NCBI GenBank assembly: GCA_021234155.1
Contig: JAJEKV010000100.1
Location: 1,778,116 to 1,842,115, forward strand
Reading direction: 5' to 3'
Length of the DNA: 64,000 nucleotides
Source: Isoetes taiwanensis
Taxonomy: Eukaryota > Streptophyta > Lycopodiopsida > Isoetales > Isoetaceae
Part shown: in pieces, positions 11,762 through 24,800 of the stretch
How the letters are laid out: each line of letters opens with the position of its first letter
Position numbering within the stretch: position 1 is the stretch's first letter
Made by a program: the position numbers and the translations under genes
The notes under the pieces: model-generated
Seen by the model: the letters and a program-made list of their open reading frames with translations, nothing else
Told to the model about the DNA's origin: nothing
The model's database searches: none

Positions 11762-12720
11762 ATGACAAGCTCAAAGTGTTGCAACTGCAAAATGACCTGG
11801 CAAACTAGAGGAAGGACACCTCACAAGGTTAGGTTGTACATACTCAATAAGAAGGAAATCAAGGATCAAATCCTATATGAATTGCATGATGCTTCAGCAG
11901 TAGGGCATCCATGGTTTGACGAATATATGCATCAATACAAAGAAGTTGCTTTTGGCTAGATATGAAGAAGTAGATTACCAAGTATATCCAGCAATGTGTA
12001 GCATGCCGACGCATCAAGACGAGCAACTCGGAATTCCAGAGCATCTCCAACCGTTTGAAGTGCCAATTGATGTGGGACATATGCTTCCACATGAATCTTT
12101 GTTGTCGTCAATTCACTCTTGAAGTTGACATACTTCATACCTTGCAAGTTAACGATTACAGCATTGGAAACGATGTTGCACTTTGCGAATAGCATCTTCG
12201 GGTTGCATGGAGGTATAGTATCCGACCAAGACTCTAAGTTTACAGGAGAAGCTTGGAAAGAATTATGCTACACAATCGGTACTAAGCTCCACATGAGCAC
12301 GAAATACCATCCACAAACTGGACGGAAAAAAACAAAAAGGTTGAAGTCCTAGAGGACATGTTGAGGATGTAAGCATACTTATATTTGGTTGAACATGTGA
12401 TTGTGATAACATATGGATAGCAATGCTTAACCCCACCAACATGGCATAATCTGATATCCAAAATGCTAGTGGCACAAGATTTGCTCCAAGATATGGAATT
12501 GAGCATTAAGAAATCACGAGAGTGGATACTCAAAGCATAAGCAAGGTAGAAGGTCTATGCAGATAAACATCACACAAATAGAAGTTTTGAGAAAAATGAG
12601 GAAGTATGGCGCAAATTACAGTTAAGAACAAAAAAATTTCAAATTGGGATAGCAAAGAAGTTGGCACCTTAATGGGCAGGATCCTCTAGAATGGTTAGAA
12701 AAGTAGGGAACTTAAATTAC
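11762..12720 (+). pseudogene. Ty3/Gypsy integrase relic
   Basis: The order of fragments is that of a Gypsy integrase, in several frames. The first piece (to 11959) has ELHDASAVGHP, the usual His-rich zinc-binding lead-in. The next recognisable piece (about 12210-12350) reads GGIVSDQDSKFTGEAWKEL then STKYHPQTG, which is the second catalytic Asp region and the region just before the catalytic Glu. Downstream, 12550-12720 has ADKHHTNRSFEKNEEVW and NLNYELEE, typical of the C-terminal part. Stops and frameshifts are frequent. The reverse transcriptase and LTRs are missing, so this is a fragment of an old element. Confidence 0.75.
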
Positions 12721-12966
12721 GAGCTAGAAGAGTCCATAAAGTCTTTCATTGTTAAACATTATCTTCCTATTGGAACAGCTTCTTTGTAGGATACATCTTG
12801 AACTCAAAGAGGAGGAAAGAAAGTTTGCAAGCGAAGAAGAGGCTACTTGTGATAAGAAAAAGAATTTGAAGGAGGACTTTCTCTCTTTTCGAATTTCTAA
12901 CCAAGGAGGCATGCTATCTAGTTGAACATATTTGTGGACATAAAATGTATGATATATGAACTTTGT

Positions 12967-13218
12967 TGGCATAAAAACGTGGACAAAATCTTGTTAATGA
13001 TTGATTAAATCTTGTTAATTTAGAATGTAAGTTGCTTCTATAGGGCTCCATATTCCATTCATATGCCAACGATAGGAGCACAGTCTCACATCTAGCAATT
13101 TCAATTGTCACCTCCTGAAGGCATAATGTGCCATAACTTATACATCTTTCATACATATAGTAAATGGAGTTCCATGGTCAATGGTTGTCATCACTTCATG
13201 TAACAACTATCTATTGAA
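12967..13218 (+). repeat. 252-bp direct repeat, copy 1
   Basis: Begins tggcataaaaacgtggac and ends tatctattgaa. It is nearly identical to 14457-14709; differences are single bases and a few bases near 13035. Ends do not give a clear TG..CA pair and no target duplication was seen, so an LTR origin is only possible. Confidence 0.85.
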
Positions 13219-13379
13219 ATAAGCTATATCTGTATGAACTGGGGATTTGTGAATTCTACTCTGATATAAACAAAGCTAATCTGCAAATTAACTGTGAAGA
13301 TGAGCATTGTATGTCTCTCATGTGAAAATACCTATATGGCCGCAAAAGAAAGTAAGCAATGTGCCTTGCATGGTGTTAA

Positions 13380-13520
13380 GTACTACAGGGATTCAATATG
13401 CATGCATTGCATGGTATGCATGCACTGTGTGCATGCATTGCAACGTGCATACATGGTATGCATGCACGGTGTGCATGCATTAGATGCATGCATGCAATGC
13501 ATGCATGCGTACATGCTAAA
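13380..13520. repeat. TGCATGCAT-rich palindromic minisatellite
   Basis: About 130 bases are built from 'tgcatgcat', 'tgcattg' and 'catggtatgcatg' units, many self-complementary. An open frame through it is rich in Met, Cys and His only because of the repeat. Confidence 0.85.
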
Positions 13521-13654
13521 ACCATAGTTTAGGAGTGCAAACTAACAAGAGATACAACACGCGCTCTATAAATACTGTTGGCATACCCTCACACAAATAC
13601 AACAACAAAATCATATGCAAACCATAGCAAAATAGCCGTATAATTATACGTTTT

Positions 13655-13951
13655 GTGCGACGAACCATCTTTTGTGATATAGCATTGATTTACAAAATGG
13701 GCTTTAATTCGGACGGCTGGTCTGAAAGTCATGGTTCTGAGGAAGAAGTAGTGCTTGAAACGGAGCTAGAAAGGGTGCTAGTATGGTGTAAAGATTCAGA
13801 GGAGTCTAAAGGGCTCAGTATGAACAGGAGAGGCGGTGGTAGAAGCTTTGAATCAAAACGAAGTTTTAGGGATGGTAATGCTGGCTTTAGAGAGGAGGAG
13901 GTTTCAATCGAAATCCAAGGGGATATTATAGAGGAACCAATATATCAATGA
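13655..13951 (+). CDS. Unrecognised short open frame between two direct repeats
   Basis: This 98-codon frame encodes an acidic N-terminal half (SHGSEEEVVLETELERV) and an Arg/Gly/Ser-rich middle (SMNRRGGGRSFESKRSF). I do not recognise it. It lies between the 252-bp direct repeats at 12967 and 14457, so it could be the internal part of a small non-autonomous retroelement or a chance frame. Confidence 0.2.
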   Translation: MRRTIFCDIALIYKMGFNSDGWSESHGSEEEVVLETELERVLVWCKDSEESKGLSMNRRGGGRSFESKRSFRDGNAGFREEEVSIEIQGDIIEEPIYQ

Positions 13952-14456
13952 ACAATATGTTCCTGAAACACAATTGGCTAATGAAGATATTGTTTCGGAC
14001 AATGAAGATATACAGGTATGTCTGAAGGCTCCACTTACTTGCATACTAAAGGCATATACAGAGGAAGGTGGTTAGGCTCAGGACCTTTTTCCTGCTATAA
14101 AAGAATGGTAACAAGATTAGATGCTGCGCCTTTTTAGCACAACTGGCTATAATAATAGTGGTTGCGATTTGGCAAAACTCCTTTCCCTTTTTAATTGTAT
14201 TTGTATTTATCTGCATAAAACTTGGGCTAATAACAGTTGATTTTTTCTAAAACTTTGTGTATTGGACTGAGGAATATGATTAAAACATCTCAGTAGTAAA
14301 ACGAGTAAATATTAGATGCTTATAGTAGAATAGAATAGATTTTTAGCGTCCACAGATGGTTATAATGTATGGTCAAATGTTGGAGATATTTTGACAGATA
14401 AATATGACAAGGTTCTAACCTTATGAAGCTGCGAAACCAGAAGCCTTTGGGAAACG

Positions 14457-14709
14457 TGGCATAAAAACGTGGACAAAATCTTGTTAATGATTGATTCAAT
14501 CTTGTTAATTTAGAATGTAAGTTGCTTTGTGTAGGGCTCCATATTCCCTTCATATGCCAACGATAGGAGCGCAGTCTCACATTTAGCAATTTCAATTGTC
14601 ACCTCCTGAAGGCATATTGTGCCATAACTTATACATCTTTCATACATATAGTAAATGGGGTTCCATGGTCAATGGTTGTCATCACTTCATGTAACAGCTA
14701 TCTATTGAA
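14457..14709 (+). repeat. 252-bp direct repeat, copy 2
   Basis: Near-identical to 12967-13218 in the same orientation, with about 1.24 kb between. It is followed within about 25 bases by repeat E1 at 14733. Confidence 0.85.
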
Positions 14710-14732
14710 TTCCATATCTTGTGATCGCCGGA

Positions 14733-14876
14733 CCTTTTTTATAGCACAACCATATGATGAACATAATCATAAAATCATATAAATCCCCCTGGTTTACGTG
14801 CAAATTCACACACATCCAGAGCTATTTAATATCTAGAATAATAATTAAGATGAACACGACGCTTCCCAAGGCCTCG
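14733..14876 (+). repeat. Direct repeat E, copy 1
   Basis: Begins ttttatagcacaaccatatg and ends near cccaaggcctcgaa. A second copy lies at 17464-17627; copy 1 lacks about 12 bases found in copy 2 ('taagacaccttg'). Copy 1 is followed by a T run and ATT repeats at 14886-14913. Confidence 0.85.
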
Positions 14877-17463
14877 AATGGGGTTTTATTTTTTTTTTTT
14901 TATTATTATTATTGATTAAGCTATTTTGCTTCAGTTAAGCAATTTTGCTTGGACAGTCAATAGTGATCCAGAGATCTCTCTTATATTAGAACACTTGATC
15001 TTCATATGAGATATATTTCCTCAGAAATAAAGGTTTATTGCATTAATTACTTTGCTTTAATAATCAATGTATATTCAGGGATCTAGTGATCTTTTTGGAT
15101 ATTACAAATGGATTTGGTTAATGAGATGCGTGTTTTGTCAAATGGTCTCTAGAGACCATCCTAACTTAAACTTGAGTTTGATACGAAGGGCATGTTTTTT
15201 TGCCTTGATATGCAATAATGGTCTAGCTACGGACTACCTAGCATTATCGAAGTACACATCTCCAAGAAAACTTGACTTAAACTTAGAGTACAAGGGGATA
15301 TATGAGATCTCCATTATTGTACAAGGTGCTCTAGATGATTATTAAATTCCCATTTGGTAAGCATAGGATTGGGTGGCCTTCCTTCGCACATGGACCCGTC
15401 ATCGCCCACCCCCCCTCCCTTTGAACATATGTTGCAGGCCGTTAAAATAAAAAATCGATGGCTAAGATTTGATGTCATGATAGCAGGGCCCAGGGTTTAT
15501 GGGCTCCTCACTAAAAGTGTCATAACTTCTCTTTCCCATCTCTGTTTAGCACATGGATACATGCATTTGAAAGCTATTTGAAAGGGCTTTTTGAGGATGT
15601 AGACATCTGCCACATTTGCCTCTTAAATCTCTTGAAAAGCTTCAAAGAAGTTGATGGAAACCCCCTACGCGCTAGGAAAGGGACCCGCCTCACGGAGGGG
15701 GCCATTAGACCCCCTCCTCTTCCGCCTACTCTAACTTTTTATAGATATGTCAAAATCAGGCGATTTTTTGTTCATATGAAACTCAACACATGTTAGGTAT
15801 GTAAAAAACATGTTTTTAACCAATTTTAACGTTGATCGTGCCTCCATTTTTAAGTTTGCCTCTTAAGTGCGCGAAACATGGCGACCACACCCTAAAGGTT
15901 ATACGATTTCTATTTTATTTTATGCATGCATTTGGTTTAAAGGCATGTTGGACATGTGGTGCTCAACATGCAAATATGCTTGCATGTCACTTTTATCATA
16001 GCTTATCGATCTTGCCAAAGTGCTCTTTTGCTCTATACGAGGTAAACTCTAAGATGTGTTTCTCCATTGCAAATGAACTTTTGATACGTGATCAAATGCC
16101 ACATGCTAGTGAGCTAGATATTGTTTGCAACAATAAAATAAAGGAGGTAAAGACAAAGAAACAGGCTTGGATGATTTTTTTTACCTTATGTTTCCAAAGT
16201 CTAATAAGGTTAAGGTAATGACAAAACCAAATGCTCATGGGATTTTTTGCATAATGGTTCGAAAGTAAGGTTTTTAGAAGCCTTAATACTGCATCATTTT
16301 GACGGTGCCATACGCTGAGCTGCGCTATAAACAAAGGCACCATAGATAGAGTGGGACTCGGGTCTTTCTTTGTAGAAAAATGACTTGCTGCAAGCATGAT
16401 TCTCTATATTTACAGTGCTATAGATAGGGTACCGATTACTATTTACAGGTATTTCAACATGTGTCTTGAAAACCATGGATGCATAATCTCAAAGCTTGCT
16501 TTACTTTGAGGGAATTCAGAGCAATACTAGGTTGTAAGATCTGGATGTAGTATGGTGGATGGGGCTTCCAAGGAAGCTTGTCTACCCAAAAGATTTACTA
16601 GAAGCACTGTAAGGCATGTATCTATGTGGAAGCATCCTCCTCCAAAATAGCCAATGAATTCTTTCTACCATATATTGGTGACAGGAGCTTCAAATTCAGG
16701 TTGGTATGCTGTGAATTTCTTGTTAAAACAAGCTTCATATGTGACTCATGCATGTATAAAGCAACAGATTTAATCCAAGCTTAATTCTGAATAAATGACA
16801 TGGCATTTTGTTGAGCTTAGACTAAGCAGCAGATTAATTGCTTTGCTTTCAGTAAATGGCAGTTGCATCTGAAATTCTACTTCAGGCATTTATATTCATG
16901 ATGATACAATTAAGATGCTATTATATTCTCTTTAAAAATTTAGCCTTCAGTTATTCTATACCACATCTTTCTTGTTAAGGTTTACTCAGGGCAAAAGGTT
17001 TACTCAGGGCAAAAGGATACAATTGTTGATCAGTGATAACTGAGAGACCCAATGTGCCTTTTGGCCCTTGCACATTTATCGTTTTCATGCTAATTGTGTA
17101 TTGGTTGGCTGCAGGTACGGGCTCTCTCCTCCTATTATGTCTTTTTTGCTTTTCAGGATTTTCTTTAGCTTGAAAGAGAATGGAATGTGGAAATGGAGAT
17201 GTTGTCTGAGCCTTGGAGCGATAAATGACAAAGGTTTCTGGATATGGAGTTTTACTAGTCCAACACTTAAGGTTGCTATGCCTTTACATTGATAAGTATA
17301 ATTTTTATGCCCATCTTTTCAGTTGTATTTCTATTTGAAACAGTTGCGCTTGCTCAAGCCAAGATTTGGGCTTTATTTTTGAGCATTAGAACATAGAGTT
17401 CATGGTCTTTGTAATTTCACAGAATTCAAGTTGATGTTGTAGCAAATAATTTACTTCTTACGA
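14877..17463. other. Non-coding stretch with no recognisable gene
   Basis: Open frames at 15067-15345, 15832-16218 and others carry no motif I know and have no coding-like composition. An 18-base unit, ggtttactcagggcaaaa, is duplicated in tandem at about 16979-17015. A GC-richer patch at 15655-15725 may be the relic of an old element. Confidence 0.45.
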
Positions 17464-17627
17464 CCCTTTTTATAGCACAACCATATGATGAACATAATCA
17501 TAAAATCATATAAATCCCCCTAAGACACCTTGTGGTTTAGGTGCAAATTCACATACATCGAGAACTATTTAATATCTAGAATAATAATTAAGATGAACAT
17601 GATGCTTCCCAAGGCCTCGAACGGGTC
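17464..17627 (+). repeat. Direct repeat E, copy 2
   Basis: Matches 14733-14876 in the same orientation, about 2.7 kb downstream. It is followed by a TTC/T-rich stretch, in parallel with the T run after copy 1. Confidence 0.85.
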
Positions 17628-17775
17628 TCTTCTTCTTTTCTTTTTTTTCTTTGACAATGTAGACTATCATATCCTACATTTTTAATAAAATTCCCTCTGA
17701 AACACTCTTTTGTGTAGGTGCATATTCATATGAGGGGTGATGCAGGGCAGCGAGAGCCCCTCCACCTCTCCATGG

Positions 17776-18703
17776 GTCCCATGACCTATTGGTCTCCGTG
17801 GACGTTAAAAAATCTATTATATTCTCCCTGCAAATTCTACAATACATGTACCAAACATCATCACATACATTTGTTCCAAACCTTATAGTATCTCTCCAAT
17901 ATTCTATTCTATTCTCCAATATTTTGATTCACTTCCCAAGGCATGATTCACATTTCCATAGGCTCTACTATCATGATTCCACCCAAAAACCATTTCTCAC
18001 ATCCCATTTTTCTTTTTTCATACACAATTGCCATTTTCCAGATCCAAGGTTAGCAAAAACTATTTTTTCTAGTCAAGAACACACCACACATCCACCATTC
18101 ATCCATCACACATGAGAAAATGCCAAAATTCAATCAAATTTTGCCGTTCCTAAGGTCTAAGACCATATTCTCTCTCTAAAATAAAGCTAGAGAGAGAAAG
18201 TGCACATTTGACATCGCACATGTAGAAAAGGAGAAAATTGGCATAAGAGACATCAACATTTTTATGGATTTGTCTTGGTTGGTTTGGTTGGTTTGCACCT
18301 AGTTTCTAATGATGGGTTGTGAGTGAAGTTTGTGAACTAGCAGCTTATAAGCATTCCAAGTTAGGGAACTCCTAATCTCGGTAGCTTCTTTTGCAACCTA
18401 TTGTGCATCCAATGAAAAAAGTAGGTGTATTTATTTTTTCCTATTTATTTGGCTGTTTGATTTATGTTTCAGGGCATTTGTTTATTCTATTTACTTTTAT
18501 TAGAAAGTATCAATTGGCATAAATAAGATTAGTGTTTGGTTGAATGTGATTGGTACATTACTATATCTAACAAGAGTCACTACCATATCAAGGTTGTCTT
18601 TGATAGGTGTTTCTTTTTGTTTTATGTCAAATGTAGTCTCTAACGTATTATTAAATTAAATTGAATTGAATGATCGTCCATGGAGACCAATTGGCCTACG
18701 GGA
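17776..18703. mobile_element. Inverted-repeat element, about 0.93 kb, non-coding
   Basis: The left end reads 'gtcccatgacctattggtctccgtggacg'-like sequence (17776-17804). The right end, read on the other strand, is 'gtcccgtaggccaattggtctcc' then 'atggacg' (18703-18674). Both are followed internally by AT-rich 'ttaaaaaatctatt' or 'attcaattcaattt'. The interior has no coding motif. No target duplication was confirmed. Confidence 0.5.
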
Positions 18704-18974
18704 CTAATCAAGAAGCACAACAGAGAACATTGTGTTCCAGGCCAAGAGATCTTTTTGAGACTGTGACGTTCCACGTATAAATACGTACAAATACATGACA
18801 TGTCACCATGGGTACGTAATGGTACATTGGCCATTATTGAATAAGCCAAAAGGGATTAAGGTTAGTTATGTTGTTTGCCATTTAATTAAATAAGTGGAAG
18901 GATACTTAGATAAATAGTTGTTTTAACGTCACGCCACTAGGAAGCATCTAATTAGACATGTGACCATGAACCAC

Positions 18975-19130
18975 ACTACATTGCTCAGTTGGGCTCTGCC
19001 TCCAACCACTTTACATTGCATCTGTGGGATGTGATGCCCAACAGTTCAGAGTGCAATTTTGGGCAGGTTCGAACTCGAGACCTGTAGTTTCCAGAACTAG
19101 TGTGTTACCCTAGACCAAACATCTAGACGC
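18975..19130 (+). repeat. Possible tRNA-derived SINE
   Basis: A pol III A-box-like 'ttgctcagttgg' (18981-18992) and a B-box-like 'ggttcgaactc' (19067-19077) lie in the right order. Their spacing, about 75 bases, is longer than in a tRNA but seen in some SINEs. No folded tRNA body, tail or target duplication was found. Confidence 0.3.
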
Positions 19131-19140
19131 ATGGTTCATT

Positions 19141-19294
19141 GCATGGTTCATCAACAATTGTATTGACAATCCTGAGTGATACAATTATGACTTCTTAGAG
19201 TGTCAAGGAGGAACATCGCATGGTTCATCGACAATTTTATTGACAATCCTGAGTGATACAATTATGGCTTCTTAGAGTGTCAAGGAGGGCTTGA
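19141..19294 (+). repeat. 77-bp tandem duplication
   Basis: Units 19141-19217 and 19218-19294 both begin gcatggttcatc and run through 'gacaatcctgagtgatacaa' and 'cttagagtgtcaaggagg', with few differences. It lies just upstream of the LINE insertion point. Confidence 0.9.
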
Positions 19295-19314
19295 AGATTG
19301 TTTTCAAGGGAGGC

Positions 19315-19333
19315 ACAAATATGTTTATCATGT
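19315..19333 (+). repeat. LINE target-site duplication, left copy
   Basis: The 19-bp sequence acaaatatgtttatcatgt occurs here and, identically, at 25748-25766, on either side of the LINE and directly after its 3' A-tract. Confidence 0.93.
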
Positions 19334-19343
19334 GGAACAACCG

Positions 19344-21857
19344 ATGGCGCAGAAGCAGGCGACTCGCGGTAAGGCGGCTAGTTCGGCGGCCACGGCAGCC
19401 AAGCCCAGGTTTGACCCAGGTGTTTTCAACGGGGGACTAGGGCCCCCGCAGGGCCCCTTTCTGGGAAAACCGAGTAATGCAGGGAAACCGTCCCGGTTAG
19501 GGGCAGTTCCAGGGTTAGGGGAAGACAGTGATGTCCAGCCAGTCTTCAAGAACGGGGGTTCTGAGCCCCAATCGGCCTCTATAAGGAGCATATTAGCAAG
19601 CGGCAAGGCCTCTGAGGCCAGCTACCAATCTTCCCTCTTGTCTGAGGATCCTAGAGTTCTGCCAGTATTTCCTCAAGCATCCAATAATCCTTCTGCAACT
19701 CTTGGGGCTTTAGCTCCTCACGAGGTAAATTATGATCTCCACTCTTCAATTTTAAATTTAGCCACATTATTCGAAGCTTCTGCCACAGATCAAGCCCTCT
19801 TAGAGAGGGCTAAATCCAATGATTCAGGGATAGAGATAGGTTTTAAAGAAAAAGCCCCAAATGCATGTGTGAATGCACACGGGGCAATCCAAAAACTGAA
19901 AGCAGCAGTAGCAAGGAGGGGGGGGGAGGATACTCCCACACAAAAAATTTCCTCAGAGCCTACTATGGCAGATGCATTAATGGAAGACTTAGAGATAGAA
20001 GGCAATGGAAAGGAAAGACAAGCAAGTGATAAACTAGCAGAACTCAGGCACAAGTTTGCAGCATCTATAGTAGCAATGGAGGAAAGGAAACGGAATGATG
20101 CAGCTTCGTTAGCAGAAGGGCTCCCCTATAACCAAAGCACAGGAACACAGATAGCATTACCATCACATAACTCTCTTGGTACTAAGGCAGGACCATGTGT
20201 TATCGATAAGCAAAACGGAATAGGGATGAAACATAAGGGCCCAAAGATAGTTACATCTGAGAACCAGTCAAACGGTGTAGGGATACAAAATAAAGGCCCA
20301 CAGATTAACTCAGAAGATAGAGACTACAATCAAGAGAAGGTCAGAGGTGTAGGTTGTACAAGAAATAATACAAGGGATGCGTGGAAGAATAATGACACTG
20401 TAGCAAGAGTGAACAAACTGAGGTTTTCAGAATGGATAAAGAACAAGTTACCAACAGAAATAGTCAGAAGTTTGAGAGTTGACGCAGCTCTAAAAATAGT
20501 GGAAGCAGGATTTGCTCAAGATTTGAGCAAACTAAATAAAGGCCAACAGTGTCCGGAAGAAGATGTAAGTATGGAAGTTGACGAGGAGTCCAACTTCCCA
20601 GTTGCAGAAATAGATCACGACATGCACGTAAAATTTGTTGAGAATTTGGTGACACGATCAGTCATAGGCTTCTTTACAGGAGGCTTTCTGGACCTCCAAA
20701 AACTGGAATACTGGCTCTCAGCACACCTGAAGAAATTAGGCCTACCTCAACACGAATTGCTAAAGGCACTGGGAAGTAACTTCTTTCTCATTCTTTTTTA
20801 TAGCGAAGCAATGGTAGATAAGATGGTGTCCCGCGCAGTAGACTCATTCATGGGAGAGTACATTTTATATCAATATTACTCACCTGGCTTCTCTCCCCAT
20901 CAAATCTCGGCCATCAAAATTCCGTGTTGGTTAGAGATTGAACACTTACCTCCAGACATGCTGGTACCTGAATTCTTAAAGGTCATTGCTAACACAGTAG
21001 GAGCATATATCTCACATTCCATCGCCAAAGGACCAAAGATTTGTGTAGCAATACCGGCAACGTCAGGCATACCTAAAGGGGTGGTAGTTAAGAGTGGCAA
21101 ATGCTCTTTCAAGTTCCCCCTAAAATTGACCAATAGATGGGAAATATACAGTGTTTCCGGACATAAAGATTGAAGGACTAGAAGAGAACCCCCAAGTCAG
21201 GTCTAGAAAAGCTGGGACTCCTCAACAACAAGCTCCGACTGGCCTTAATGATCCTCCCACATCCAATGGTGCACCAGTTAGCCATCCCATCACTCAAGTA
21301 AGTATCACCCCATGCGCCCCTAGCCAGGGAGGTGAGAATCACTGCTCCAACATCGTGGGAAAGCTAGTTAATGAATCAACAATACAGCCAGTAATCTCAT
21401 AAGTTTACCAAAAGCAGACGATCAGGCATGGGAAGTGGTAGGTTCTAAACAAAAAGGGAGGACTAGGAACATTGCTCGGAGGAGCGGAGCACTCCGGTCA
21501 AAACCTCTTCCCCAGGCATCTCCGAGTACTCACATTGTTCTAGGAGCAAAAAATCCTTTCTCTCAGTACATTCTGGAAACAACAAACACAGAGAAGGGAA
21601 CGCTTTCTGAAGCGGAAGGAGGGATTGGGAAAGATATAGTGGTATATGGGGAATTGGATGATATAGAGAGAGTCATTCCCCCAAACAAAAATAAGAGGGC
21701 GGATCTAATGGAAGAGGAGGATATGGTGGATGAAGATTCCCCTACTCTAACAGGGAAAAAAAAAAACAAAAAGGAAACAAGCACAAGTCTAGAAGAAGAA
21801 GGGTCGGATAGCACGAAAAGGAAAAAGGGTCGGGAAACATCTCTTTATGAATCATAA
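19344..21857 (+). pseudogene. LINE ORF1 (RNA-binding gag-like protein), frameshifted
   Basis: The long first frame (to 21173) has a Ser/Pro/Gly-rich N-terminus and a C-terminal region (about residues 440-600, SVIGFFTGGFLDLQKLEYWL, IKIPCWLEIEHLPPDMLVPE) typical of the DUF4283-like domain of plant LINE ORF1 proteins. That domain is thought to bind element RNA. Near 21155 the reading moves one frame (to FPDIKIEGLEENPQ) and near 21400 it moves back (LPKADDQAWEVVGSKQKGR). The last part, to 21857, is rich in Lys and Glu and overlaps the ORF2 start by a few bases. I see no CCHC knuckle. Confidence 0.82.
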
Positions 21858-24800
21858 AATTCTCAATTGGAATATTAGGGGAGTAAAATCCTCCGAATAC
21901 AAGAAGAGTAGGTTAGCAAACGCCATAAAGGGGATTAACCCGGATGTGATATGCTTACAAGAACATAAGTGTAAAAAGGAAGAAATACAGGAGCTGTTCA
22001 AAGTAATAGGCATTGAATACGTGGGTATTGCTGCATTAAAGGAAACTTCTAGTGCAGGGACCCTCATCGCGTGGAAAAAAAGAAGTAAAAGTATGTGAGT
22101 CATAGGTAGACAGATTTGGGAGATGGTCTTTAATCTTATGGCAACATGAAGGTAAAGTATGGGGCTTGGTGAACGTTTACGCCCATAACAATCCCAGAGG
22201 CAGAGTAGCCCTATGGGCCACTCTTAGGCACAAATTAAAAGGTTTCGGGAACAAGGTAGCTTGGCTAATGGTAGGAGATTTCAATATGGTGGAGGCAGCT
22301 GAGGATAGACAAGGGGTATCATCTGCAATTGTGCATGGGTTTGAGAAAGTCTGATGGTGCAAACTGTTAGAAGATATAGGCTTCATGGAAGTAGACGGAG
22401 ATAAGGGCTATACATGGTGTAACGGATGGATAGGCATGGGTAGGACTTATACAAGACATGATAGATGCTACATCAACAATGAGGCACTTACCATCCTTCC
22501 AAACGTGCATAGATCCAACCTTCTACAAAATGCTATCTCGGATCACAATCCACAGGTCATATCTACCCAGATTTGCCAGATTAGAACTTCTAAAACAGTA
22601 TTCAAACTCAACACTAGATATCTGAAAGATCCAGAATTTGTGGAGGCTTGTAAAAGCATATGGCAATCCACTTTCAGAATGGACTCAGGGATGGAAACCA
22701 TGATAACGGCCCTGGGTAATATAAAAAATTATGCCAAAAGTTGGGGTAGAGCTAAAGTGCAAAGGGAGAGGGGAGAGTTGGATAGCCTTTACAATCAGCT
22801 CCACTCACTTAGAGCATTGGGCCCGAATGATGGGATAGAGGAGAAGGGAATAATAGAACAGATAAAGGCACTAGAGGAAGTCAAGATAATGGAGAACAGA
22901 TGCAAAGCAGGATTGACTTGGCTAAATGAAGGTGATAAATGCACCAAGTTCTTCTTTAAGTCAGCTAAAGAAAAGAAGAGGTCGTCTACTCTATCAACCA
23001 TTGCACTAGGCTTACGGCCGACTCTCAAATCCCCAGGGGATCTAAAAAGGTACTTACATAATCATTTCCAAGGTTTTTTTGGGGAACATAACTTACCATT
23101 CCAAGATACATATGAAGAGCTAGTGATCTCAAAAGTTTCACCTATAATGAGCTCTAGCCAAAAAGATATTCTAAATCGCTCTCTCTCTATGGAGGATCTT
23201 GAAAAAGCCACCCTCTTATTGGCTAAGAATAAATGTCCGGGTATGGATGGAATTCCCATCGAATTCTACCAATGCAATTGGGAATGGATTAAAAATGATA
23301 TCTTTTCTGCATACACAGACTTCTTGCAAGCTGAAAATTTAAATCCAAGATTGAATACAGGCTGCATTGCCTTGGTACCCAAGTGTAAGGAGCCAAGCAC
23401 AATTAACGATTGGAGGCCTATCACACTCCTATCTGCATTTTACAAAATCATAGCCAAGGCTATGGCAGAGAAGATCAAACCAATTTTAGCGGAAGGTATC
23501 TCACAGGCCCAATCTGGCTTCTTACCGGGTAGGAGTATTCTGAGCAATGTGGCATCAGCTTTTGAAGGGTTGCACTGGGCCAGAAAAACAGGACAAAAAG
23601 TAGCCTATCTAAAGCTAGATTTCACCAAGGCATATGACAACATTAGATGGAGTTTTCTGCATAAAATGATGCTCAAGCTGGGTTGTGGGGATATTTTTAC
23701 AGAAGGGGTAATGAAACTATTGAGATCAGCTCGAGCCTCAGTCTTATTTCAAGGTGAATCATCTCCTATATTTGAGATTAAGAGGGGCATCAGGCAAGGT
23801 TGTCCCCTGGCTCCTTTTCTCTTCAATATAGCAGCAGAAGCTCTCTCACAGTTATTCCTGCAAGCATCTGCAGACGGTCTCATTCAGGGACTAGAAATGT
23901 GGGACGGTTCTCAACAAATCTGTAACCAGTATGCAGACGACTCATTTCTGTTTATCGAGGCAGAGGAAAACAATATGTCATGTGCAGGACAACTACTGGC
24001 CACCTTCTCAATAGCTTCAGGTTGCCTCATAAATTGGAAAAAATGCTCAGTGCAGTGGCCTTTGGAGAACAGGCATCCCATATGTTTGGAAAGCTTACCA
24101 TGGAAAATTATCCCTGAGGGTGAACACTCCAGCTTGTTAGGAATCCCAGTGGGCATTAACATCACTAGTGCACGAATATGGGATGAAATGCTACTAGGCC
24201 TACATAAACACCTAAATTGGTGGAAGGTAGCAAAGTTATCCCTTGCAGGGAGGATTACTGTGGCAAAACATGTGCTAAGTAATACTTATGTATACATATC
24301 ATCAATTCTACTTGCTCCGAGGGAGAAGGTGCAGGAGTTAGAAGGGCTGATTCGAAACTTCGTCTGGGGAGGTAATGAAGAAGGTGCAACGATCAAAATT
24401 GCTTGGTGGAAGTGCAAGAGGGACAAAACAGAAGGGGGAATTGGTATGCTTGACATAGTCTTACAGAGCAAAGTATTAACAGCCAAATTCATATGGATGA
24501 TTCTTCAGGAAAAGGTGAAGTCTCCAGGTTTGCACCTCATCAACCAAGCTCTATTATATTCTTGTAAGCATAGTAAGCCCTCCGTCAAGGTCTCGTTCCA
24601 TGGTCTCTCTTTTTTGATCTCAAGCCATGTAAAGAAGCCTCCCCCTTCCTGAAGGGTCTTATTTCGGCTTGGAATGCCATAAAGAAACTATTCACGCTTG
24701 ACATCAGCAAATTTAAAGCAGGGACCTCCCCTCCATGGTAGGTACCAGTGGAATTGCACAATAAACAAGGCCCATTAGGTATAGTGGCTGACGCGTGGAT

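Noticed and set aside
13380-13520. CRISPR-like repeat array
   Set aside because: Units are palindromic and abut without spacers, and the DNA is plant nuclear.
13294-13527. 77-codon Met/Cys/His-rich frame
   Set aside because: Produced by the tgcatgcat minisatellite; no protein-like composition outside the repeat.
19328-19606. 92-codon minus-strand frame
   Set aside because: Shadow of LINE ORF1, whose plus-strand frame has domain support.
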